Origin: Paenibacillus sp. Soil787
GTDB lineage: Bacteria; Bacillota; Bacilli; Paenibacillales; NBRC-103111
Direction of reading: 5' to 3'
Length of the DNA: 64,000 bases
Assembly (NCBI RefSeq): GCF_001429545.1
Contig: NZ_LMSP01000018.1
Location: 1-64,000 of the forward strand
Part shown: positions 53,036 to 60,720 of the stretch, one piece after another
How positions within the stretch are numbered: the first letter of the stretch is position 1
Layout of the letters: every line of letters starts with the position of its first letter
The notes under the pieces: model-generated
Told to the model about the DNA's origin: nothing
The model's database searches: none
The model's input: only the letters and a program-made list of their open reading frames with translations
Position numbers and translations under genes: made by a program

Positions 53036-53110
53036 TAAAAAAATCAAGCTCTGATTGCCTTTATTCCTATTGCTTGGTTATAGATAGATATGCCAAATAT
53101 TACTAGTCTT
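53036..53110 (-). promoter_or_regulatory. Vestigial c-di-GMP riboswitch (aptamer core deleted)
   Basis: On the minus strand GACTAGTAATATT, TATAACCAAGCAATAGGAAT, AAAGGCAATC and GAGCTTGATTTTTTTATT align with the flanks and outer helix of the intact riboswitches, but the P2 and P3 hairpins and GACGCAAAGCC core are missing. CAAGC and GCTTG now close a short loop before a T-run, so it could act as an unregulated attenuator ahead of the SLH/Rhs genes. Confidence 0.7.
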
Positions 53111-53145
53111 ATAGACTTAACAATTTTTATATGAAGCCACATTGT

Positions 53146-55872
53146 TTAAGCTTCAGGCTTACCGTCCTTAAATTTCCCTTGGAATTTCACGGTACCGTTT
53201 TTGTCATAAAGTACACCTTGACCGTTAGGCCCGCTCCAGTTAAATTCTCCTTCGTAACGTTCGCCATTTTCGTAATAATAAGTACCTTTCACAAGAAAAT
53301 GTTGTTCGTACTGCCCCTCCGCCTTAAGCTGTCCGTTCTCATAATATTGTTTTCCAGCACCGCTTCGAGCGCCACCCAGGAATGATCCTTCATAATACTT
53401 AGCTCCAGATGGATAGTAATCGATCCCTTTGCCATCCTGACGACCTTGCTTGTATTCCCCTTCTCGGACAAGACTTCCCTTATCGTCATATTCCTTGCCG
53501 TAACCATCTTCCATGCTTTTTACAAAGTCACCTTCATATTTAAGCTTTCCACCCACATAATATTTTCCATGTCCGCTGAAGTAGCCATCTTTCATCCCTC
53601 CCTCATACCTCGGACGACCTTGGATGTACAGCTTCCCTTGTCCAGTAAGACTTCCAAAGACCTCCTGACCCTCGTACTTCAACAAACCGCTATCATCGAA
53701 CTTGCGAATGACACCATTAGGCAACCCATCCGTAAATTGCCCGATAATAATCTCACCTGTGCGATCTTCACCGAGAAAATCCCCATCGAAATACATCGTG
53801 CCCCAACCCGTAAGCTTATTGTTTTGAAATTCAGCATCGTACCATAGCGATCCGTCATTGCGGTAAAGCTTGCCTTTACCATTCATCTTGCCATCTTTGA
53901 GTTGACCTTCGTACATGAGCTTGCCATCTTCGTCATACAGCTTACCTTCCGTACTCGCATCATACAGGTATACTGCCTTCAAATTGGGATCCCACACTAC
54001 TTTGCGTCCTGTTGCTTCACCGACAAAACGAAGCGGAACGAAGGTGTAGCCTTTGTTTGAATAAGGCGCAACCGGCATATCCAGAGAATTCCCATTGTTG
54101 GAGGCTGATAGATTACCCAGCTGCAAGCTGAGCTTCTGACCTTCCTTTTCCCCTGTTATCTCCTGCGAACTTTCGTCCCAATGAATGGTTAATCCAAGCT
54201 TTTCAAAAATAGTGCGAAACTCCACTGTCGTGTAATTATCGTGCAGCTTGGGCAGGTCATTGAAATGCAGCTCTTCCCCGTCAAGGAATACTCGAATGGG
54301 ATCCGCCTCAATTGTTTGAGCAATTCGCTTCTTCATCCAGTACTCTTGCAGAGGAATATCTGAAGCGTCATGCAGAAAAATCGCATAAATTCCCGGCTTT
54401 TCGATAGCTGCATGGATCCGATTAGCTTCTTTGTCTGGTAAGCCCCCCATATAAAACCATGAGTTGGATTCTAGTCGAAAAATACCAAGCTTATCTCTTA
54501 AATGCTGCGGCACCCTGCTTTCGATATAAGACATATGAAGTTGGATTTCTAACACCGTTTTATCCGGAAAATCAATATGCCACGGTAAGCTCACCATCAT
54601 CTGTCCACTCTGCATAGCCTTTGTGAGCTCCAAATTCTTGTCTTCCGCTGGCTTCAGGATGATTTTGTCTAAACCACTTTCGACAAATGTATAAGGTGGT
54701 ACGTCCAAAGTCACACTATTATCCGAGGATGCAGGATGGCCTTCTACTTGAGAATTGTCTTGTCTAAGTTCTTTGTATGTAAGTCCTTCTTTATAAAACC
54801 GTGTATCAAATTCAACAGCTTGAGGCCTTTGCTTGACATCTGGTACAGCGGATGAAAGAGTTTCTTTCTTCGCCGTGGGCGTACCGCTTACTTGCAGCGA
54901 ACTCAGTAAAATGTTTCCGTCATTACCCTGAAGTGCGACTTGATCGTTGTAAATTCCGATCAGCTTAGACGCTGTTGTTTCGTTCGCGATAACGATTGAT
55001 CCCCCGTATGTAAGCTCTCCAGCAGCAATCTCACTCTTCTCTCCATCCTCCGATGCTTGCCTCCAGACAATGAGATTGCTGCTAATGGCAAGCATCGTAG
55101 GCCAGGAAGTGTTTTTATCCATTTTCTTTTGGGCTAATACAGTGGGTACCGCATTCAGCTCATCCACATTCATCATTCTGACTTGAACTTCGTGTTCGCT
55201 AACTTGTTGCGTCCAGACGACCACTTTCCCATTGAACTTAAAATTGATAATATATCCATCTACTGGTTCCTTTATCGTCCTCGTTGTTCCTGAAGCACAG
55301 TCATATAACAGCAAACTTCCTTTCTCATCCTGCATAATGATTCTGCCGTCTGCTGCATGTGGATAACGCCCTTTAATCAGCTGCTTCGTTTGTTTTAACC
55401 CTAAATCGTAAACGTATATGTAGCTGTCTGTCTTATTCATATAAGCTGCATATCGCCCGTCCGTCGTGAGGTTTTCGACCATAGTATGGTTTATAATCGA
55501 CTCCGACTCACCCGTACGGAGGTTAAGCAGCACCACTTCACGCCGATCGGCGAAATAAACTGCATAATCGCCTCCTGCCCATAGATCGGTTTTGTTTGTT
55601 TTCGCGTCGGTCAGCTGTTTCGTTTCCCCCGTGTTCAAATTACGATAAAATATTTGATACAAATTCGTTGCATCACTACCAATCCAAACTAGGTCGTTGC
55701 CTGAAATAAAAGAATTATTATAAGATTTACGTACAGGGGCAGGATAAGAAGTTTGAGTATCCTTAACCGTCACCGTCTGGTCAGCTAAGGCTGTATTCCC
55801 CTCACCCATACTTGAGAGCAACATGGCGATTAAGCAGCCTATTACCATTTTTTTAAAATGTGCTTTGATCAT
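53146..55872 (-). CDS. Secreted beta-propeller / stalk / MORN-repeat protein
   Basis: A 908-residue exported protein. Signal peptide to about 32 (MVIGCLIAMLLSSMGEGNTA). TolB-like repeats (VWIGSDATNLYQIFYRNLNT) run to about 320, a linker domain (ASSDNSVTLDVPPYTFVESG) to 500, a stalk domain to 640 (TFVPLRFVGEATGRKVVWDP), then about eleven MORN repeats (YEGQLKDGKMNGKGKLYRND, YEGEFNWSGPNGQGVLYDK). It shares this plan with the plus-strand protein at 17278. The ATG at 55872 follows GGAGCTGGAG. First gene behind riboswitch 3, 40 bp downstream of it, and leader of the operon that contains Rhs. Confidence 0.88.
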   Translation of the reverse strand: MIKAHFKKMVIGCLIAMLLSSMGEGNTALADQTVTVKDTQTSYPAPVRKSYNNSFISGNDLVWIGSDATNLYQIFYRNLNTGETKQLTDAKTNKTDLWAGGDYAVYFADRREVVLLNLRTGESESIINHTMVENLTTDGRYAAYMNKTDSYIYVYDLGLKQTKQLIKGRYPHAADGRIIMQDEKGSLLLYDCASGTTRTIKEPVDGYIINFKFNGKVVVWTQQVSEHEVQVRMMNVDELNAVPTVLAQKKMDKNTSWPTMLAISSNLIVWRQASEDGEKSEIAAGELTYGGSIVIANETTASKLIGIYNDQVALQGNDGNILLSSLQVSGTPTAKKETLSSAVPDVKQRPQAVEFDTRFYKEGLTYKELRQDNSQVEGHPASSDNSVTLDVPPYTFVESGLDKIILKPAEDKNLELTKAMQSGQMMVSLPWHIDFPDKTVLEIQLHMSYIESRVPQHLRDKLGIFRLESNSWFYMGGLPDKEANRIHAAIEKPGIYAIFLHDASDIPLQEYWMKKRIAQTIEADPIRVFLDGEELHFNDLPKLHDNYTTVEFRTIFEKLGLTIHWDESSQEITGEKEGQKLSLQLGNLSASNNGNSLDMPVAPYSNKGYTFVPLRFVGEATGRKVVWDPNLKAVYLYDASTEGKLYDEDGKLMYEGQLKDGKMNGKGKLYRNDGSLWYDAEFQNNKLTGWGTMYFDGDFLGEDRTGEIIIGQFTDGLPNGVIRKFDDSGLLKYEGQEVFGSLTGQGKLYIQGRPRYEGGMKDGYFSGHGKYYVGGKLKYEGDFVKSMEDGYGKEYDDKGSLVREGEYKQGRQDGKGIDYYPSGAKYYEGSFLGGARSGAGKQYYENGQLKAEGQYEQHFLVKGTYYYENGERYEGEFNWSGPNGQGVLYDKNGTVKFQGKFKDGKPEA

Positions 55873-55912
55873 ATCTCCAGCTCCAATCACACAGAAAGTT
55901 TTTGTAGACAAT

Positions 55913-56040
55913 AAAAAACCAAGCCCCTAAAGGTAACCCGGCTATCGTCCCATGAAACGTGACTCATGGCTTAGACCCGTGGCTTTGCGTCTCCACCTTT
56001 CGATGGATTTGCCTTTGTTCATTATCGCTTGGTTTTTAGG
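55913..56040 (-). promoter_or_regulatory. Cyclic-di-GMP-I (GEMM) riboswitch 3
   Basis: Minus strand: AACCAAGCGATAATGAACAA, GGCAAATCCATCGAAAGGTG, GAGACGCAAAGCCACGGGTC, TAAGCC, and after P3 GATAGCCGGGTTACC. AAAACCAAGC and GCTTGGTTTT form a 10-bp outer helix that runs directly into TTTTTT. All core bases match riboswitch 1. It controls the MORN-SLH-Rhs-immunity operon. Confidence 0.94.
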
Positions 56041-56085
56041 TATTTTTACTCATTGGAACTAGTTATTTAGAACTGACTGTTTTCC

Positions 56086-56114
56086 ATATTAATCCACCTT
56101 ATTTCAAAATTCAA
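56086..56114 (-). promoter_or_regulatory. Promoter of riboswitch 3 operon
   Basis: TTGAAT (56109-56114), 17 bp, TAATAT (56086-56091) on the minus strand; start of transcription should lie near 56080, about 40 bases before the aptamer. Confidence 0.76.
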
Positions 56115-56170
56115 CACTTTTCTACAAAAAAGAGGAATTCCATACAAAAGTGTGTGATATGACACAAAAA

Positions 56171-56202
56171 AAGGCCAATCGGATGTCCCGATTGACCTTT
56201 AG
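56171..56202 (-). terminator. Terminator of the LysM-3D gene
   Basis: AAAGGTCAATCGGG and CCGATTGGCCTTT pair around ACAT, followed by TTTTTGTG on the minus strand, 14 bp past the stop at 56216. Confidence 0.88.
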
Positions 56203-56215
56203 CCTAGCTATCGAT

Positions 56216-56905
56216 TTATACATTCTCTCTATCTAGCAAGTAGACTTTCACATTCTTCTTTACGCCAAATTCTTGAGCTTCACTCAAATCATTCATGAAT
56301 ACATCAATCCTCGAACCGCGGATGGCCGAACCAATATCCTCTGCTTTACGAATACCGATACCTTCTATGAACACCGTAGATCCTAAAGGGATGATAGCAG
56401 GGTCCACAGCGATCGTGCGTCCTTCTTTGGCTTTAAGACCGCTATAGGTTATGCCATACATGGGATGGGAAGCCTTTTTACCTGTTGATTCAACGCCAGC
56501 CGTATAAGCTGTAAGGGTTGTGTTCAACACTTTTTTGATAATTTTCTTTTGACCATTTGGCAAACCAATCTCGGATTCACTCTTCGGAATCGTTAAACTT
56601 TGACCAATCGTTAGCTGGTTCGGATTTGGAATATTGTTAGTGTTGATAAGGTCATCTACGGTTACGCCAAAATCCCGGGCAATTTTGAACAGAGTATCTC
56701 CTCGATCCACTTGATACTCCGTCCTAGGCTTAACAAGCTCAGCTTGAACGGCTTCTTCCACAGTGCCTGCATTGCTTGCCACACTATACGTAGGAGGTAA
56801 TTCCCCCCCATCTTCACTTTCAGGGTACGAATAGGCGGGCTGCACCTGCCACAAACAAAGCAGCAAAGGAAGCGTCAAAGTCACATAAAGAATTTTACGA
56901 AACAT
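56216..56905 (-). CDS. LysM plus 3D-domain cell-wall protein (YocH-like)
   Basis: A 229-residue exported protein: signal peptide to about residue 26 (VTLTLPLLLCLWQVQPAYS), one LysM domain at about 63-108 (TEYQVDRGDTLFKIARDFGV), a linker, and a 3D domain named after its three Asp residues (RTIAVDPAIIPLGS, KAEDIGSAIRGSRIDVFMND). LysM binds peptidoglycan; 3D domains resemble lytic transglycosylases. The family includes YocH and resuscitation-type muralytic enzymes. It sits upstream of the Rhs operon with its own terminator and so is independent of it. Confidence 0.92.
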   Translation of the reverse strand: MFRKILYVTLTLPLLLCLWQVQPAYSYPESEDGGELPPTYSVASNAGTVEEAVQAELVKPRTEYQVDRGDTLFKIARDFGVTVDDLINTNNIPNPNQLTIGQSLTIPKSESEIGLPNGQKKIIKKVLNTTLTAYTAGVESTGKKASHPMYGITYSGLKAKEGRTIAVDPAIIPLGSTVFIEGIGIRKAEDIGSAIRGSRIDVFMNDLSEAQEFGVKKNVKVYLLDRENV

Positions 56906-57142
56906 AGTATCTCCTCCTCTTAAAAATTAATAGAGTTATAGCTACTAGATTCGTCCAATTCTATGATTTATATACGTAACCAAAAAAATAAACAAGAAAA
57001 ATGGGTAAAAAAATAAGAAGCATAATGTAGTATACAAAACGAATCTTAGCTTAGACTAACACATGTGAACGAATGTGAAAGAAGGAAAGACTGCCGGTCA
57101 GGCAGTCTTTTTGCTTTTCAACAAATTGCGATTGCATCCATA

Positions 57143-57180
57143 AATATTCCTTGACAGGAATATTCCACTCGGGGTATATT
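57143..57180 (+). promoter_or_regulatory. Promoter and operator of the ArsR-type gene
   Basis: TTGACA (57151-57156), an 18-bp spacer and TATATT (57175-57180). AATATTCC and GGAATATT flank the TTGACA as a perfect inverted repeat (57143-57164), a fitting site for autorepression. The likely transcription start coincides with the ATG at 57187. Confidence 0.7.
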
Positions 57181-57186
57181 ATGTTT

Positions 57187-57528
57187 ATGAACAAGACTTT
57201 CAGTGCTCTTGCCGAGCCAAACCGCTTGCACATTGTCGAGCTCTTGCGTGACGGCCCCCTTACTGTCGGGGAAATAGCGGATCGGCTTGAGCTCCAGCAG
57301 CCCCAAGTATCCAAGCATCTCCGTGTGCTGAGTGAGGCAGAACTTGTCGAAGTACAACCGGCCGCGAATAAAAGAATCTATAAGCTGCAATTTCAGTCGC
57401 TCAAAGAGCTGGATGGCTGGCTAGACTCTTTCCGCCGCATGTGGGAAGAGAGATTCGATCGCTTGGACGATTATTTGCAGCAATTGTTAGAGAAGGAAAA
57501 GAAAAAACAATTTGATTTGGAGGATTAG
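57187..57528 (+). CDS. ArsR-family transcriptional regulator
   Basis: A 113-residue winged-helix regulator: FSALAEPNRLHIVELLRDGP, VGEIADRLELQQPQVSKHLR (recognition helix) and ELVEVQPAANKRIYKLQF (wing), then a coiled-coil tail. No metal-binding CxC motif is visible, so it belongs to the non-metal group commonly paired with SRPBCC proteins. The start at 57187 has no ribosome site and lies at the probable transcription start; 57181 is an alternative ATG. The SRPBCC gene follows after 2 bp. Confidence 0.88.
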   Translation: MNKTFSALAEPNRLHIVELLRDGPLTVGEIADRLELQQPQVSKHLRVLSEAELVEVQPAANKRIYKLQFQSLKELDGWLDSFRRMWEERFDRLDDYLQQLLEKEKKKQFDLED

Positions 57529-57530
57529 AC

Positions 57531-58064
57531 ATGACGCAAGAAAAAGCAGGGAATAACTACAATGCCACCGTAGAAGGAGGCGAGTTGGTTCTTACTCGCA
57601 CCTTCAATGCCCCACGTGAACTCGTCTTCAAAACATGGACTGAGGCTGAACATTTAGCTCGTTGGTGGGGACCAACAGGCTTCGAATTAAGCGTACACAC
57701 CTTAGATCTACGCCCAGGCGGCAGCTTCCACTACAGCATGAAATCGGCTGAAGGCTTTGAAATGTGGGGCAAGTTTGTCTACCATGAAATTAATTCCCCT
57801 GAGAAACTCGTCTTCGTGAATTCATTCTCTGATGCAGAGGCTAACATTATCCGAGCACCATTCAGCGAATACTTTCCGCTTGAAATTATGAATAAGTTAT
57901 CTTTTACTGAAAATGAAGGAAAAACCACACTGATCATGCGTGGAGGCCCTATCAATGCAACTGAGGAAGAACTTAAGTTCTTTGAAGGCATGTATGAATC
58001 CATGAAACAAGGCTTCGGCGGAACGTTCGATCAGCTCGATGCATACTTAACCAAAGTCGTATAA
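57531..58064 (+). CDS. SRPBCC/AHSA1-family protein
   Basis: A 177-residue START-like protein with a hydrophobic ligand cavity. VLTRTFNAPRELVFKTWTEA, HLARWWGPTGFELSVHTLDL and RPGGSFHYSMKS are the usual AHSA1 signatures; FGGTFDQLDAYLTKV ends it. GGAGG lies 8 bases before the ATG inside the arsR gene end, so the two are one operon. In such pairs the AHSA1 protein is under control of the ArsR partner; the ligand is unknown. Confidence 0.9.
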   Translation: MTQEKAGNNYNATVEGGELVLTRTFNAPRELVFKTWTEAEHLARWWGPTGFELSVHTLDLRPGGSFHYSMKSAEGFEMWGKFVYHEINSPEKLVFVNSFSDAEANIIRAPFSEYFPLEIMNKLSFTENEGKTTLIMRGGPINATEEELKFFEGMYESMKQGFGGTFDQLDAYLTKVV

Positions 58065-58273
58065 GAGTTTTTGCTGGTTTAAAAGATGGTTTTTTGCGCC
58101 ACTCTAGCAGCACTTGCCGATTAAGGCATGTTGCTAGGGAGGCGTTTTTGTTTTTGGGGCTTACGCCAAAGGCTGGTAACCCGCATACGCGGCTTGGTTC
58201 CACCTCTTGCGGATCTCGATCAGGAAACTAACAAAATAAACCCACTGCAACCGCAGCAGGCTTATTCTTAGTC

Positions 58274-58957
58274 TTAAACCGTCGCTCGACGAAGCAATCC
58301 ATAAGCTGCCATCAAGTACAGGACAACCAAAGGCACCATCCACCAGAATATATCCATATAATTGTGAATGACCCAATCCAAGAGACCGCCCCACAATCCA
58401 AAGTGCGTGAAGATATAGGAACTTACCGTACCAATCAAAAGCAGGGATGTAAAAAAGATATACATTGAAGCGCTGCCGAAACGACGGTGTAAGCTGGATA
58501 TCGCGAACCCGAGGAAATACATATGAAGAAGTGCAATAAGATAAATACTCCACGTGCCTGTCAGCGAAAGATCGTTTAGAATTTGAACATTAAAAAGGTG
58601 CAATCGAACTCCCCATCCATGGGTCGCCTCTTCAATCACCGACAGGATGGCAAGTACCAAGGCTGAGCAAGCATTGACAATAATTGCTGTTACAGCCGTT
58701 CCAAAGAAGTAATCCTTCCTTCGAATACTCAGTCCCAAGGCAAATGGGAAGGTTTCTTTAATCGTGATCGTTCCTGCTACAAGAGTGTAGACGAAAATCG
58801 AAATAATCGCTCCCGTGTTTATGGACTCATTAACTTCTATCGAAGTCGCAATAATCAAATTGATCAAAAAGTTTGCGCCGACAATGGACCACGGGATAGC
58901 GAGCCATGTCATTTTGTTCCTCAAATGCAGCTTTACTACCTGGTTTACTCGATTCAT
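58274..58957 (-). CDS. ABC-2-type permease
   Basis: A 227-residue membrane protein with six hydrophobic helices (MTWLAIPWSIVGANFLINL, GTITIKETFPFALGLSIRR, FFWWMVPLVVLYLMAAYGL). The AL.LSIRRKDYF turn after helix two is typical of the YtrC/ABC-2 membrane subunits that pair with YtrA/YtrB. Its ATG overlaps the stop of the ATPase gene by one base (TAATG). It would form the channel for the ATPase behind it. Substrate unknown. Confidence 0.85.
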   Translation of the reverse strand: MNRVNQVVKLHLRNKMTWLAIPWSIVGANFLINLIIATSIEVNESINTGAIISIFVYTLVAGTITIKETFPFALGLSIRRKDYFFGTAVTAIIVNACSALVLAILSVIEEATHGWGVRLHLFNVQILNDLSLTGTWSIYLIALLHMYFLGFAISSLHRRFGSASMYIFFTSLLLIGTVSSYIFTHFGLWGGLLDWVIHNYMDIFWWMVPLVVLYLMAAYGLLRRATV

Positions 58958-59940
58958 TATTCCTCAGTCCCCTTTCCCGCGATTGACGTGCGTGTCAGAT
59001 GAACGATAAGCTGCTGCATAGATACTGGAGCGAATTCAAGTCCCATCGCCTCCGCTTCCTTTCGATCCCGGTCACTTAAAACACCTAGAATTGTGGCCGA
59101 TGCAGCCGCACCAATCGCCGTGCGTCCAAGCAGTTTTTTGCCTTGCGTGAAGGAATCCACAGCTGTCGCTAGACCGGAAACCGTGCAAGCACGACCGCGA
59201 AGAGCATCCGCATCTTCATTCATAATCAATTTGCCGTTGTCGATAACCAGCACGTGCTCGAGCAAGCGGCTAACTTCGTCGATGAGATGTGTGGAGAGAA
59301 TAACAGTCCGAGGAAACTCGGCATAGTCTTCAAGCAAGCGATCATAGAATAGGATTCTTGCCACAGCATCCAGCCCCAAATAAGGCTCATCGAAGATAGT
59401 TAAAGGAGCACGGCTAGCCAGACCGACCACAATACCAACGGAAGAGAGCATCCCTCTGGACAGCTTTTTTATTTTCCTTTTCAAAGGCAGACGGAAATCT
59501 TCAATCAAAGCATGCGCATAAGCATGATCCCAGTTCGGGAAAAGCGATCTCGCAACCTCAATGACATCTACGACACGGAAGCTATCCGGATACTTCTGGC
59601 TTTCTTTAATGAAGCAAATTTGATTGAGCACACGGCTGTTCTCGTAAGGCTCTTCCCCAAATACCTTCAACTCGCCGCTTGTAGCGAACTGCTGAGACGA
59701 GATCATATGCATGATCGTTGTTTTGCCTGCACCGTTTCTGCCTAGCAAGCCATAGATTTTATTCGCTTCAATCGAGAAACTTACATAATCCACTGCCGTC
59801 ACTTGGTGATAAAAGGCTGCAAACTGATTCGTAGAAGGCACTTGCGATTCTTCCGGCATTCTTGCTTCTATAATGTCGTCTTCAATACGCTCTGCAATTT
59901 GCACAAAAATCGGGCGGCTATCGTCAATCATTAGTCCCAT
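58957..59940 (-). CDS. GntR N-terminal piece fused to an ABC transporter ATPase
   Basis: A 327-residue protein that appears to be a fusion. Residues 1-45 (MIDDSRPIFVQIAERIEDDI, PEESQVPSTNQFAAFYHQ) are the first half of a YtrA-type GntR winged-helix domain; the recognition helix and wing are missing. From about 46, QVTAVDYVSFSIEANKIYGL continues an ABC ATPase without its first strand. Walker A GRNGAGKTT (67-75), Q-loop CFIKES, signature LSRGMLSSVG, Walker B LTIFDEP and H-loop STH are all present. In related loci these are two adjacent genes, so an in-frame deletion most likely joined them. It is translationally coupled to the permease gene. Confidence 0.82.
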   Translation of the reverse strand: MGLMIDDSRPIFVQIAERIEDDIIEARMPEESQVPSTNQFAAFYHQVTAVDYVSFSIEANKIYGLLGRNGAGKTTIMHMISSQQFATSGELKVFGEEPYENSRVLNQICFIKESQKYPDSFRVVDVIEVARSLFPNWDHAYAHALIEDFRLPLKRKIKKLSRGMLSSVGIVVGLASRAPLTIFDEPYLGLDAVARILFYDRLLEDYAEFPRTVILSTHLIDEVSRLLEHVLVIDNGKLIMNEDADALRGRACTVSGLATAVDSFTQGKKLLGRTAIGAAASATILGVLSDRDRKEAEAMGLEFAPVSMQQLIVHLTRTSIAGKGTEE

Positions 59941-59959
59941 TTCTCTCACCACCACATTG

Positions 59960-59981
59960 GTTAGTTACTCATGTAATTAAC
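59960..59981. promoter_or_regulatory. Palindromic operator upstream of the GntR-ABC gene
   Basis: GTTAGTTAC-TCAT-GTAATTAAC, two 9-base arms with one mismatch, 20 bp upstream of the ATG. It may be the site of the lost GntR regulator or of a paralogue. Confidence 0.5.
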
Positions 59982-60128
59982 CACATAACCAACTGACTTA
60001 AAAGTCAACAGAAAAACTGATATTTGGGCTGGGCAGCAAAATAAATAAATTCCCTTGGAACTGGGAATACCACTATGGTATGGGCTTGCTGTGTTTTTTG
60101 GGGAGTAATGGGTTTAGGTGTAGAGGCA

Positions 60129-60230
60129 AAGCGAAGCGCTAAAGCCAAGCGCAAGAGCGAAGCGCAAGAGCGAAGCGCAAGAGCGAAGCGCAAGAGTGAA
60201 GCGCAAGAGCGAAGCGCTAAAGCGAAACTT
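60129..60230. repeat. 13-bp tandem repeat, unit GCAAGAGCGAAGC
   Basis: Five near-perfect head-to-tail copies with degenerate edges (GCTAAAGC). Because the unit is not a multiple of three, each copy shifts the reading frame, so it is not a coding repeat. Confidence 0.85.
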
Positions 60231-60330
60231 TCAGTTGAAATGCTGAACATTGTACGCTTCGCGTACTTGTGATTCAAGCAGAAAAGTGACTTGCTCTGAG
60301 CTACCCCATCTGGTTCCCAAGGTTAGCAAA

Positions 60331-60512
60331 GTTGTACTTTGTACAACATTAAGTGAGCGAATCCGCGAATTCTCGGCGATTGTTGTAAAAAATACAACAT
60401 TTTAGCCCAAAAACAGCCCAATATCAAGAAATAAGGCTTTTTTGTTGTACAAACTACAACAATCTCAGCTTTATGAGAATAAATGGACAAAAATGTTGTA
60501 CGCCGTACAACT
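60331..60512. repeat. Four-hairpin intergenic repeat, copy 2
   Basis: GTTGTACTTTGTACAAC, GTTGTAAAAAATACAAC, GTTGTACAAACTACAAC and GTTGTACGCCGTACAAC at the same spacing as copy 1 (8166). The regions between hairpins also align (AATCCGCG, AAATAAGGC). Orientation relative to neighbouring genes differs from copy 1. Confidence 0.72.
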
Positions 60513-60720
60513 TCCCCTCCTAAATGCCGGGAAAGATAGCTACCCTGAGTTGGATTCCATTCGTTCACTCTTAACTAAACAGAAACCAAACCAGCAACTC
60601 ATTCCCAGAAAGAAACACTAAGTGAGCTTGAATGTTTCCTACAATCTAAATCCGTACTATCTATCGCTAAGCATGCTAAATAAGGACAACCGATAAGTCT
60701 AATTGGAAGGTGAATCCGAG

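Larger units (their letters stand above)
59982..60720. other. Intergenic stretch with two repeat elements
   Basis: No gene is supported. It contains the 13-bp tandem array (60149-60214), the four-hairpin element (60331-60512) and the leader of the phosphoesterase gene. Open frames on both strands through the tandem array arise from its composition. Confidence 0.6.

Noticed and set aside
60005..60277. Open frames on both strands through the 13-bp repeat
   Set aside because: The frames exist because the tandem repeat lacks stop codons; composition is repetitive Ala/Lys/Ser/Arg and no ribosome site is present.
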